Below, piece by piece: positions 1 to 5,048 of a stretch of DNA of 5,048 nt. Numbering within the stretch: the stretch's first letter is position 1; every line of letters starts with the position of its first letter. The notes below the pieces were generated by a model. It ran no database searches. It had not been told where the DNA came from and was given only the letters and a program-made list of their open reading frames with translations. A program made the translations under genes and the position numbers. The stretch is from Clostridia bacterium (GTDB taxonomy: Bacteria > Bacillota > Clostridia > RGIG6154). The stretch covers positions 1 to 5,048 of the forward strand of contig JAFWXG010000058.1 of the NCBI GenBank assembly GCA_017523005.1. Direction: 5' to 3'.

Positions 1-789
1 ATTTTTGGCTTGTTCATATTCTTCTTCAGAAATCATTTTGAGCTCCAACATTTTACCCAATACTCGTTCTTGCTTTTCCTTGTTGTTGTCGGGATTTAAA
101 ATTGGGTCATACATAGTGGGGAGCTGTGTAATACTTGCAATAGATGCACATTCAGCAAGTGTTAAATCTTTTACATCTTTATCAAAATATTTTTCCGAAG
201 CAGTTTTAACACCGTAGCAACCCTGACTTAGATATATAGTGTTTAAATAAAGTTCTAATATCTGGTCTTTTTCGAGTTTTGAATCTAAGTGAATAGCACG
301 GATGATTTCGGTTGCTTTTCTCTCAACTGATTTTTGTCTGTTTCCTGTAAGGTTTTTTACAAGCTGTTGATTTATAGTACTTCCGCCAAAGGAGTCATCT
401 TTGCGGAACACAAAGTTTAAAGTTGCTTTTATAGTTCTTGGAATATCAACACCGCCGTGCTTATAAAAGCGCTCGTCTTCGATTGCGACAAATGCATTTT
501 TTAAATTTAGCGGAATATCTTCAGAACTTACCCATAAACGATTTTCTTCGTCGTGAACCTGAGTATAATGTACAGGATTTCCGTCCTGATCAACAGCGTA
601 AATGACAGATGAAAAATCAAGGGAAAGAGTATCATAGTTTATTGGCATTGAAGTAATGGAGTAGTGGATAAGACTAAAACCAGTAATCAAAACAGCAATA
701 ACACCAAATATAATAGTGTACTTTATTAGATTTTTCCAGAATCCGTCAAGCTGAATTTTTTTCTTTTTAGTTTTTCTTTTAATTTTCAT
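1..789 (-). CDS. Penicillin-binding protein with GT51 glycosyltransferase domain (N-terminal part, cut by window edge)
   Basis: This is a membrane-anchored peptidoglycan glycosyltransferase that polymerises lipid II into glycan strands outside the membrane. I read 263 codons without a stop from ATG at 789 down to base 1. Residues 1-13 are very Lys/Arg-rich (cytoplasmic), about 23-44 form one membrane anchor, and about 75-262 match GT51. Visible motifs are the catalytic EDERFYKH (104-111, E104 the expected catalytic acid), GGSTINQQLVKNL (135-147), RKATE (157-161, E161 the second conserved Glu), LELYLN (178-183) and the YFDKD...LTLAECASIA stretch (201-218). All catalytic motifs are intact. The start is supported by the Shine-Dalgarno AAGGATGG (804-797) and by the basic-then-hydrophobic N-terminus. 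The transpeptidase domain expected in a class A PBP (PBP1A/PonA type) would lie outside the window, so bifunctional and monofunctional forms cannot be told apart. The gene is divergent from the methyltransferase operon. Confidence 0.95.
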   Translation of the reverse strand, partial: MKIKRKTKKKKIQLDGFWKNLIKYTIIFGVIAVLITGFSLIHYSITSMPINYDTLSLDFSSVIYAVDQDGNPVHYTQVHDEENRLWVSSEDIPLNLKNAFVAIEDERFYKHGGVDIPRTIKATLNFVFRKDDSFGGSTINQQLVKNLTGNRQKSVERKATEIIRAIHLDSKLEKDQILELYLNTIYLSQGCYGVKTASEKYFDKDVKDLTLAECASIASITQLPTMYDPILNPDNNKEKQERVLGKMLELKMISEEEYEQAKN

Positions 790-852
790 AGTTAAACCAT
801 CCTTATCGCATTTGCATTTAAATATACAAATTATGTGAACAGAACCAAATTT

Positions 853-881
853 ATTATATACCATATTATAAAAAAAAGCAA
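853..881 (-). promoter_or_regulatory. Candidate sigma-A promoter for the penicillin-binding protein gene
   Basis: Read on the minus strand, a perfect -10 TATAAT (858-853) follows a poor -35 TTGCTT (881-876) at exactly 17 bases. An overlapping TGG-TATATA (863-855) could act as an extended -10. Transcription would start near 846, giving a leader of about 57 bases before the ATG at 789. The region is so AT-rich that TATAAT-like hexamers occur by chance (another lies at 870-865), so this is the best candidate rather than a firm call. Confidence 0.4.
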
Positions 882-906
882 TAATTTTAATTATTTATTA
901 GACTTT

Positions 907-923
907 TGTAAATGTTTTGTAAT
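907..923 (+). promoter_or_regulatory. WalR (YycF)-like direct-repeat box between the divergent promoters
   Basis: TGTAAA (907-912) and TGTAAT (918-923) are separated by 5 bases, an 11-base period or about one helical turn. Both halves fit the WalR consensus TGTWAH-N5-TGTWAH reported for Bacillus and Staphylococcus. The box centre is about 56 bases upstream of the predicted rightward start (971) and about 69 upstream of the predicted leftward start (846), where an OmpR-family activator could serve either promoter. A cell-wall synthesis gene next door fits the WalRK regulon. The match is seen directly. Binding by WalR, or by any response regulator, is inference. Confidence 0.45.
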
Positions 924-935
924 TTAATTATTTGA

Positions 936-964
936 TTGACAAAAAATACCTTATATGATATACT
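936..964 (+). promoter_or_regulatory. Strong sigma-A promoter of the methyltransferase operon
   Basis: A perfect -35 TTGACA (936-941), a 17-base spacer, and -10 TATACT (959-964, one mismatch from TATAAT) are preceded by an extended -10 TG at 956-957. The predicted start is near G971, giving a leader of about 54 bases to the ATG at 1025. The AT tract upstream of the -35 could also act as an UP element. This is the clearest promoter in the window. Confidence 0.8.
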
Positions 965-971
965 TAATTAG

Positions 972-996
972 TTAGATTTTTATATAAAAAATCTGG
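972..996 (+). promoter_or_regulatory. Hairpin at the predicted 5' end of the methyltransferase mRNA
   Basis: AGATTTTT (974-981) pairs with AAAAATCT (987-994) around a five-base ATATA loop. Two G:U pairs (972-996 and 973-995) could lengthen the stem to 10. It begins one base after the predicted transcription start. There is no following T-tract and it lies before the gene, so it does not look like a terminator. A 5'-terminal stem-loop of this kind can stabilise mRNA in Firmicutes, but the stem is A/U-rich and weak. The structure is seen; the role is inferred. Confidence 0.4.
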
Positions 997-1024
997 AAAT
1001 CAAACTTTTGAAAAGAGGTAAAAA

Positions 1025-1882
1025 ATGAGTTTAAAGGTAAGCCTTTTGAAAATGTTAAATAAATGCTTTCCATTGCCTGTTCATCCTTTTAATACTCAGG
1101 CAAGCGGAGAAATGACTTATGCTATGTGGCAGTATTTAAAGGGCGAGGATACAATTAAATTTTATTTACAGCACACTACAACAGACGAAATGTTTAAAGA
1201 TAAAGAGGTGCTTGATGTAGGATGCGGTGCAGGTGGGAAATCTCTTTATTATTTGAGCTTAGGGGCAAAATCTGTAACAGGAATAGATGTTGTTGAGCAT
1301 TACGAACAGGAATCTGAAGAACTTTGTAATGAATTAGGTTTAAAAGGATTTACATTCTCTGTTCAGGACGCCGCTAAAACAAATTTTGAAGACAATTCAT
1401 TTGATACGATAATAATGAATGATGCGATGGAGCATGTTTCAAAGCCAAAAGAAGTGCTTAATGAAATGTTTAGAATATTAAAACCAAACGGTAAACTTTA
1501 TGTTAATTTTCCGCCTTACAACCACCCGTATGGCGCACATTTAAGCGATGCAATAGGGATACCATGGGTACAGGTTTTGTTTTCTGATAAAACTTTAATT
1601 AAAGCTTACAAGGATTTGGTTAAGGATAAAGAAGACGGACAAAGTCGTATTTCTTTCCGTATAGGACTTAATGATAATGGCGAAGAATACTTCTCATATT
1701 TGAATAAGATGTCAATTAAGCGTTTCAAAAAGCTCATACAGGACACTAATTTTAAGATAGAATATTATCACGAAGCTCCGTTAAGAAGCTTTTTAAAACC
1801 CCTCTGTAATGGATTTTTAAAAGAGTATTTTGTAAAGATGACAGTATGTGTATTGGAGAAATCAAATGAAGAAAATAAATAA
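1025..1882 (+). CDS. Class I SAM-dependent methyltransferase (Methyltransf_11-like)
   Basis: A cytosolic enzyme predicted to transfer a methyl group from S-adenosylmethionine; the acceptor is unknown. In the 285 residues the Rossmann-fold motifs are in order: motif I VLDVGCGAG (62-70) for SAM binding, GIDVV (86-90) with D88 in the ribose-binding acidic position, VQDA (113-116) at the adenine-contact position, FDTIIMNDAMEHV (126-138) at motif IV, and ILKPNGKLYVNFPP (151-164). After the core comes an extension of about 120 residues rich in aromatic and basic residues, beginning HPYGAHL (167-173), probably the acceptor-binding part. No signal peptide or membrane segment is seen. AGAGG (1014-1018) lies 6 bases before the ATG. 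A second in-frame ATG at 1052 (residue 10) is less well supported. The gene heads a probable three-gene operon and overlaps the next gene by 17 bases. Small-molecule, lipid or glycan acceptors are all possible. Confidence 0.9.
   Translation: MSLKVSLLKMLNKCFPLPVHPFNTQASGEMTYAMWQYLKGEDTIKFYLQHTTTDEMFKDKEVLDVGCGAGGKSLYYLSLGAKSVTGIDVVEHYEQESEELCNELGLKGFTFSVQDAAKTNFEDNSFDTIIMNDAMEHVSKPKEVLNEMFRILKPNGKLYVNFPPYNHPYGAHLSDAIGIPWVQVLFSDKTLIKAYKDLVKDKEDGQSRISFRIGLNDNGEEYFSYLNKMSIKRFKKLIQDTNFKIEYYHEAPLRSFLKPLCNGFLKEYFVKMTVCVLEKSNEENK
1855..1858 (+). promoter_or_regulatory. Shine-Dalgarno that sets the start of the small membrane protein
   Basis: GGAG lies inside the end of the methyltransferase gene, 7 bases before the ATG at 1866. 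The alternative in-frame ATG at 1848 has no comparable site at proper spacing and would add the unlikely sequence MYWRNQ. This favours the 116-residue form. Confidence 0.7.
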
Positions 1883-2216
1883 GTGGATAGCTTTATTTTT
1901 CATAACAATGGTGTTGCATGTTATAATAACATATTTTGCACCTGTTGGAAATAATCTTGTAGCAGATATTGCAAGGATTATTGTAAATATAGTAAATGCT
2001 ACAGCCTTCATATATATAATCATCAAAATATATCAGCGTGACGAAATGATTTGGGAGAATGAAACAATAAGAACATTGATTTATTACAAAGAGCACGGAA
2101 AACAGAAGAATTTTCCTGTTTCTGCAACAATATTACTTATTTATTCTCTGTCTATGATTGCAAACATTTTATATTTATGTATGGTAACATATTTTAGTTT
2201 TTTCATGAAAGGATGA
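1866..2216 (+). CDS. Small three-helix membrane protein of unknown function
   Basis: I do not recognise the family. The 116-residue protein has a short basic start (MKKINKW), then probable membrane helices at about 8-26, 33-56 and 84-112. Between helices 2 and 3 is a hydrophilic segment (about 57-83) with mixed charge (KIYQRDEMIWENE, then YYKEHGKQK). The basic N-terminus suggests N-in topology, putting that loop in the cytoplasm or at its membrane face. There are no catalytic-looking motifs or paired cysteines. The ATG at 1866 is preferred to the one at 1848 because of GGAG 7 bases upstream. The start overlaps the end of the methyltransferase gene by 17 bases in another frame, and the stop abuts the Shine-Dalgarno of the next gene, so translation of all three is probably coupled. 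It could be a membrane partner of the methyltransferase, but that rests on gene order alone. Confidence 0.8.
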   Translation: MKKINKWIALFFITMVLHVIITYFAPVGNNLVADIARIIVNIVNATAFIYIIIKIYQRDEMIWENETIRTLIYYKEHGKQKNFPVSATILLIYSLSMIANILYLCMVTYFSFFMKG

Positions 2217-2222
2217 TAAAAA

Positions 2223-3464
2223 ATGGCAACAGTAAAGGCGTTCAAAGGAATGAGATTTTCGTGTGAGGATTTAAACAGTAAGGTTACTCCTCCGTATGAT
2301 ATTATATCTCCCGCTGAACAAGCTGAATTTTATGAAAAGGACCCTTATAATGTTATTCGTCTGGAATACGGCGTAATCAACGAAACCGATACAGACCTTG
2401 ACAACAGATATCAGAGAGCCGCAAAAGATTTGAACAAATGGTTAGAGGAAGGCGTTCTTAAGATTGAAGAAAGTCCATGCTTTTATGTGTATGAAGAAGT
2501 ATTTTCTCTTGCAGACGGCACTAAAAAATCTATTAAAGGCTTGATTTCAAGAGTAATGCTTCAGGAATTTTCTGACAATGTTGTGCTTCCTCACGAACAG
2601 ACATTGTCAAAAGCAAAAGAAGACAGATTTAATTTAATGAGCACAACATTTGCAAACTTCAGCCAGATTTATTCTCTTTACATGGATAAAGAACATATTA
2701 TTCCGTCACTTATGGAAAAAGCACCTAAAATTAAATTAGCAGACTTTACAGACGATTATGGAATTGTTCAGCGTCTTTGGAAAATTGAAGACAAAGAATA
2801 TATTGCAGAAATTGAAAAGGCATTTAAAGACAAACAACTCTTTATTGCAGACGGACATCACAGATACGAAACAGGTCTTCGCTTTAAAAATGCACATCCC
2901 GAATGTGAAGAAGCAAAGGATATCATGATGTTCTTAATCGACCTTGAAAATGACGGTCTTGTAATTTTCCCGACTCACAGAATAGTATTTGATTTAGATG
3001 TTGATGTAAATGAAATCATTAAAAATGCTGAAGCTTTTGATGTTACGGAATGTAAAAAAGGCGAAGGGAATATAGAAGATGCGAAAATGCCAAGCTTTGT
3101 AATGGTTACACCTGATAAAGATTATGTCTTGACATTAAAAAGCTATGACTATATTTTAAAAGCAATTCCTGAAGGTTCTGAGGCTTATCGTACATTAGAT
3201 GTAAATGTATTGCATACTCTTTTATTAGAACCGCTTGGTATTGACAAAGAAAACATGGCAGCACAGAAGAATTTAAGATACACAAGAGATGAAAAGGAAG
3301 CAAGAGAAGAAGTAGCAAAAGGAAATGCAAACTTAGCATTTTTGATGAATGCAACAAGAGTAGACCAGATTCGCGATGTATCATTAGCGGGAGAGAAGAT
3401 GCCGCAAAAATCTACTTACTTCTATCCAAAGCTTACTACAGGTCTTGTCATGAACAAATTTTAA
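2223..3464 (+). CDS. DUF1015 (COG4198) family protein
   Basis: A full-length member, 413 residues, of a conserved soluble family whose biochemical role is not established to my knowledge. Recognisable family blocks are VTPPYDIISP (21-30) followed by DPYNVIRLEYG (40-50), LPHEQTLSKAKEDRFNLM (122-139), ADGHHRYETGLRF (209-221) with a His-His-Arg cluster that looks like an active or ligand site, and the C-terminal MPQKSTYFYPKLTTGLV (393-409). All blocks are intact and no membrane segment or signal peptide is seen. The start is set by AAAGGA (2208-2213), 9 bases before the ATG and overlapping the stop of the upstream gene. From memory, relatives in Clostridia often sit beside the serine biosynthesis genes serC and serA; neither is in this window. 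It is the last gene of the methyltransferase operon. The family call is firm and the function is open. Confidence 0.93.
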   Translation: MATVKAFKGMRFSCEDLNSKVTPPYDIISPAEQAEFYEKDPYNVIRLEYGVINETDTDLDNRYQRAAKDLNKWLEEGVLKIEESPCFYVYEEVFSLADGTKKSIKGLISRVMLQEFSDNVVLPHEQTLSKAKEDRFNLMSTTFANFSQIYSLYMDKEHIIPSLMEKAPKIKLADFTDDYGIVQRLWKIEDKEYIAEIEKAFKDKQLFIADGHHRYETGLRFKNAHPECEEAKDIMMFLIDLENDGLVIFPTHRIVFDLDVDVNEIIKNAEAFDVTECKKGEGNIEDAKMPSFVMVTPDKDYVLTLKSYDYILKAIPEGSEAYRTLDVNVLHTLLLEPLGIDKENMAAQKNLRYTRDEKEAREEVAKGNANLAFLMNATRVDQIRDVSLAGEKMPQKSTYFYPKLTTGLVMNKF

Positions 3465-3466
3465 TA

Positions 3467-3495
3467 TTGCAAATTAAAATGTTTTATGATATATT
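3467..3495 (+). promoter_or_regulatory. Candidate extended -10 promoter for the 60-residue gene and valS
   Basis: -35 TTGCAA (3467-3472, four of six consensus bases), a 17-base spacer ending in TGA (3487-3489), and -10 TATATT (3490-3495). The run TATGATATA around the -10 also occurs at the strong promoter (953-961). The start would be near 3502, giving a 42-base leader to the ATG at 3544. No terminator hairpin separates this from the DUF1015 gene, so read-through from the upstream operon is also likely. Confidence 0.55.
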
Positions 3496-3528
3496 TAAGT
3501 GAGAATTTTGTATTTGCATAAAGAAAGT

Positions 3529-3535
3529 AAGAGGT
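3529..3535 (+). promoter_or_regulatory. Shine-Dalgarno that sets the start of the 60-residue protein
   Basis: AAGAGGT is 9 bases (counted from AGAGG) before the ATG at 3544 but only 3 bases before an in-frame TTG at 3538. The spacing makes ATG 3544 the likely start and drops the two extra residues of the longer frame. Confidence 0.7.
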
Positions 3536-3543
3536 AATTGGTT

Positions 3544-3726
3544 ATGTGGAATGCAATTTGGGTTACTGCAGATTTTGCTCAGGCAAACGAAGTAATGCAG
3601 GCAATCCGTAAACTTAATATTTTAACAAAATGCAGAAAATTTGAAGATTCAGGACAAAATTTTTATGAAATTTTAGTTCCGTCTGCAGAGAAAGCAGTTG
3701 CTCTTGATATGCTGGCAGAGATATAA
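3544..3726 (+). CDS. 60-residue protein of unknown function upstream of valS
   Basis: I do not recognise it with certainty. The protein starts MWNAIWVTADFAQANEVMQAI. Hydrophobic and polar stretches suggest strand (3-8), helix (about 11-22), strands (about 27-33 and 39-45) and helix (about 47-58), a compact alpha/beta fold like small ACT/ferredoxin-like or DUF2007-type domains. The YEILVPSAEKAVALDML segment near the end resembles endings of short clostridial proteins of that kind. It has one Cys (C30), no membrane segment and no clear catalytic motif. Codon use matches the neighbours. It has a good Shine-Dalgarno and its own promoter candidate, and lies 42 bases upstream of valS with no terminator between, so the two are probably co-transcribed. 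I am fairly sure it is a real gene because start, spacing and context all fit. The fold is a guess. Confidence 0.75.
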   Translation: MWNAIWVTADFAQANEVMQAIRKLNILTKCRKFEDSGQNFYEILVPSAEKAVALDMLAEI

Positions 3727-3748
3727 TTTTGCATTTATTAGTGAAACG

Positions 3749-3756
3749 AAAGGATG
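3749..3756 (+). promoter_or_regulatory. Unusually distant Shine-Dalgarno of valS, containing a start-stop ATG-TAA
   Basis: AAAGGATG is the only Shine-Dalgarno before valS. Its AAAGGA ends 14 bases before the ATG at 3769, longer than the 5-10 usual in this window. The same stretch holds an ATG at 3754-3756 followed at once by TAA. No better valS start is possible, because an in-frame TAA at 3763-3765 blocks upstream extension and the conserved N-terminus begins right after 3769. Confidence 0.55.
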
Positions 3757-3768
3757 TAACAATAAACA

Positions 3769-5048
3769 ATGGGTAAATATGAAAATTTAGATAACACTTA
3801 TAAGCCTTCCGAAATAGAAGAAAGACTATATAAAACATGGGAGGAAAACGGCTACTTTAAAGCAGACACATCCTCTGACAAAGAGCCTTATACTATTGTA
3901 ATTCCACCCCCTAATGTAACAGGTCAGCTTCACATGGGACATGCTTTAGATGAAACATTACAGGACATTTTAATTCGTTATAAACGCCTTGCAGGATATG
4001 AAGCATTATGGGTTCCTGGAACAGACCACGCAGGTATTGCTACACAGATTAAGGTTGAAGAGGTTTTAAGAAAAGAGCAAGGCTTAACCCGTCATGATTT
4101 GGGTAGAGAAAAGTTTTTAGAGCTTGTATGGGACTGGAAGAAAAAATACGGCGGAACAATAATTAAACAGCTTAAAAAATTAGGTTCATCTTGTGACTGG
4201 TCAAGAGAACGCTTTACAATGGACGAAGGCTGTTCAAAGGCTGTAAAAGAAGTATTTGTTAACCTTTATGACAAAGGTTTAATTTATCGTGGGGACAGAA
4301 TTATTAACTGGTGTCCTCATTGTACAACTGCACTTTCTGACGCAGAGGTAGAGTATGAAGAACAGGAAGGTAATTTCTGGCATATCCGTTATCCGTTTGT
4401 TGACGGAAGCGGAGAGGTTATAATTGCAACAACCCGTCCTGAAACACTTTTAGGCGATACAGCAGTTGCAGTACATCCTGACGACGAAAGATATACTGGA
4501 TTAGTTGGTAAAATGCTTGTTTTACCTCTTACAGGCAGAGAAATCCCGCTTATCGCTGATGAATATGTAGAAAAGGATTTTGGAACAGGTGCAGTTAAAA
4601 TTACTCCTGCACATGACCCTAATGACTTTGAAGTAGGTCAGCGTCATGATTTGCCAATCATTAAAGTTTTAGATGATGAAGCAAGAGTAAATGAACAGGG
4701 CGGAAAATACTGCGGTTTAGACCGCTATGAAGCAAGAGAAAAAATTGTTGCAGATTTAGAAGCACAAGGCTATCTTGTAAAAATAGAAAATCATTCACAT
4801 AATGTAGGCACCTGTTATCGTTGCGGTACAACAGTAGAGCCTATTACATCAAGACAGTGGTTTGTAAAAATGAAACCTTTAGCAGAGCCTGCTGTAGAGG
4901 TTGTTAAAAACGGAACAGTTAAATTTGTTCCTGACCGTTTTTCAAAGACATATTTGGGCTGGATGGAAAATGTAAGAGACTGGTGTATTTCCCGTCAGCT
5001 CTGGTGGGGACACAGAATTCCTGCATACTATTGCGACCATTGCGGTAA
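3769..5048 (+). CDS. valS: Valyl-tRNA synthetase (N-terminal part, cut by window edge)
   Basis: A class Ia aminoacyl-tRNA synthetase that charges tRNA-Val with valine in the cytoplasm. There are 426 complete codons here, about half of the usual 870-950 residues, running off the right edge with two bases left over. Visible are PPPNVTGQLHMGHAL (46-60) with the HMGH form of the class I HIGH signature, GTDHAGIATQ (84-93), and the CP1 editing domain with TTRPET (221-226) and AHDPNDFEVG (281-290). D283 of that block is expected to bind the amino group of mischarged threonine. Also seen are SRQWFVKM (361-368) and WCISRQLWWGHRIP (405-418). Cys pairs C182/C185, C349/C352 and C422/C425 look like zinc sites. 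The KMSKS loop, anticodon-binding domain and C-terminal coiled coil lie beyond the window. No T-box leader (specifier stem, AGGGTGG-type antiterminator) is present in the 42-base gap or before the 60-residue gene. Everything visible is intact. Confidence 0.97.
   Translation, partial: MGKYENLDNTYKPSEIEERLYKTWEENGYFKADTSSDKEPYTIVIPPPNVTGQLHMGHALDETLQDILIRYKRLAGYEALWVPGTDHAGIATQIKVEEVLRKEQGLTRHDLGREKFLELVWDWKKKYGGTIIKQLKKLGSSCDWSRERFTMDEGCSKAVKEVFVNLYDKGLIYRGDRIINWCPHCTTALSDAEVEYEEQEGNFWHIRYPFVDGSGEVIIATTRPETLLGDTAVAVHPDDERYTGLVGKMLVLPLTGREIPLIADEYVEKDFGTGAVKITPAHDPNDFEVGQRHDLPIIKVLDDEARVNEQGGKYCGLDRYEAREKIVADLEAQGYLVKIENHSHNVGTCYRCGTTVEPITSRQWFVKMKPLAEPAVEVVKNGTVKFVPDRFSKTYLGWMENVRDWCISRQLWWGHRIPAYYCDHCG

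Noticed and set aside
5..217. Plus-strand open frame of 70 codons
   Set aside because: It lies wholly inside the penicillin-binding protein on the other strand, whose GT51 motifs are unmistakable, and its product is low-complexity Ser-rich with no ribosome site.
972..996. The leader hairpin read as a rho-independent terminator
   Set aside because: The stem is nearly all A/U, no T-run follows, and it lies immediately after a promoter rather than after a gene.
790..1024. Possible replication origin, attachment site or small RNA in the AT-rich intergenic region
   Set aside because: No DnaA-box cluster, tRNA end or terminator-like structure was seen. Two divergent promoters and a regulator-like box account for most of the region.
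1848..1865. Upstream ATG extending the small membrane protein by six residues
   Set aside because: No suitably spaced Shine-Dalgarno precedes 1848, whereas GGAG is 7 bases before the ATG at 1866.
1893..2096. Minus-strand open frame of 67 codons opposite the small membrane protein
   Set aside because: The product is a Tyr/Ile/Cys-rich string typical of antisense reading of AT-rich membrane-protein DNA, and the plus-strand gene has better start signals and operon context.
3106..3384. Minus-strand open frame of 92 codons inside the DUF1015 gene
   Set aside because: It is antisense to conserved DUF1015 blocks and encodes a poly-Leu stretch that arises from reading AAG/AGA/GCA-rich codons backwards.
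3538..3543. TTG start for the 60-residue protein
   Set aside because: It is only 3 bases from the Shine-Dalgarno, while the ATG at 3544 is at a normal 9 bases.
3614..3838. Minus-strand open frame of 74 codons across the 60-residue gene and the valS start
   Set aside because: It covers two supported plus-strand starts, has no ribosome site, and its composition is typical of antisense AT-rich DNA.
5041..5048. TAA at the last three bases as a stop for valS
   Set aside because: It is out of frame. The reading frame there is TGC-GGT-AA, so the gene continues past the window.

Overview
The window looks like ordinary chromosome from a low-GC Gram-positive bacterium, most likely a member of the Clostridia. 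The evidence is strongly AT-rich intergenic DNA, A/T-ending codons (TTA, AGA, GGA, AAA), purine-rich Shine-Dalgarno sites (AAGAGG, AAAGGATG), sigma-A type promoters with extended -10 elements, and gene families common in Firmicutes. No mobile element, CRISPR array, RNA gene or prophage signature was seen.

Layout. Bases 1-789 (minus strand) hold the first 263 codons of a penicillin-binding protein with a GT51 peptidoglycan glycosyltransferase domain, cut by the left edge. A 235-base AT-rich divergent intergenic region (790-1024) carries a near-consensus rightward promoter (936-964), a weaker leftward promoter candidate (853-881), and between them two TGTAAN hexamers 5 bases apart that fit the published WalR (YycF) cell-wall regulator consensus. 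Rightward come a class I SAM-dependent methyltransferase (1025-1882), a small three-helix membrane protein overlapping it by 17 bases (1866-2216), and a full-length DUF1015 (COG4198) protein whose Shine-Dalgarno abuts the previous stop codon (2223-3464). These three look like one translationally coupled operon. After a 79-base gap with its own extended -10 promoter candidate and no visible terminator come a 60-residue protein of unknown function (3544-3726) and the first 426 codons of valyl-tRNA synthetase, valS (3769 to the right edge).

How the parts fit. The left half has a cell-envelope flavour: a peptidoglycan polymerase faces a methyltransferase plus membrane-protein pair across a shared control region with a WalR-like box. 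The right half is housekeeping. valS has no T-box leader directly upstream and appears to be co-transcribed with the 60-residue protein. The points most worth a second look are the WalR-like box, the predicted 5'-terminal hairpin of the methyltransferase operon, the methyltransferase/three-helix protein pair, and the small protein ahead of valS. I do not see a clearly new multi-gene system here.
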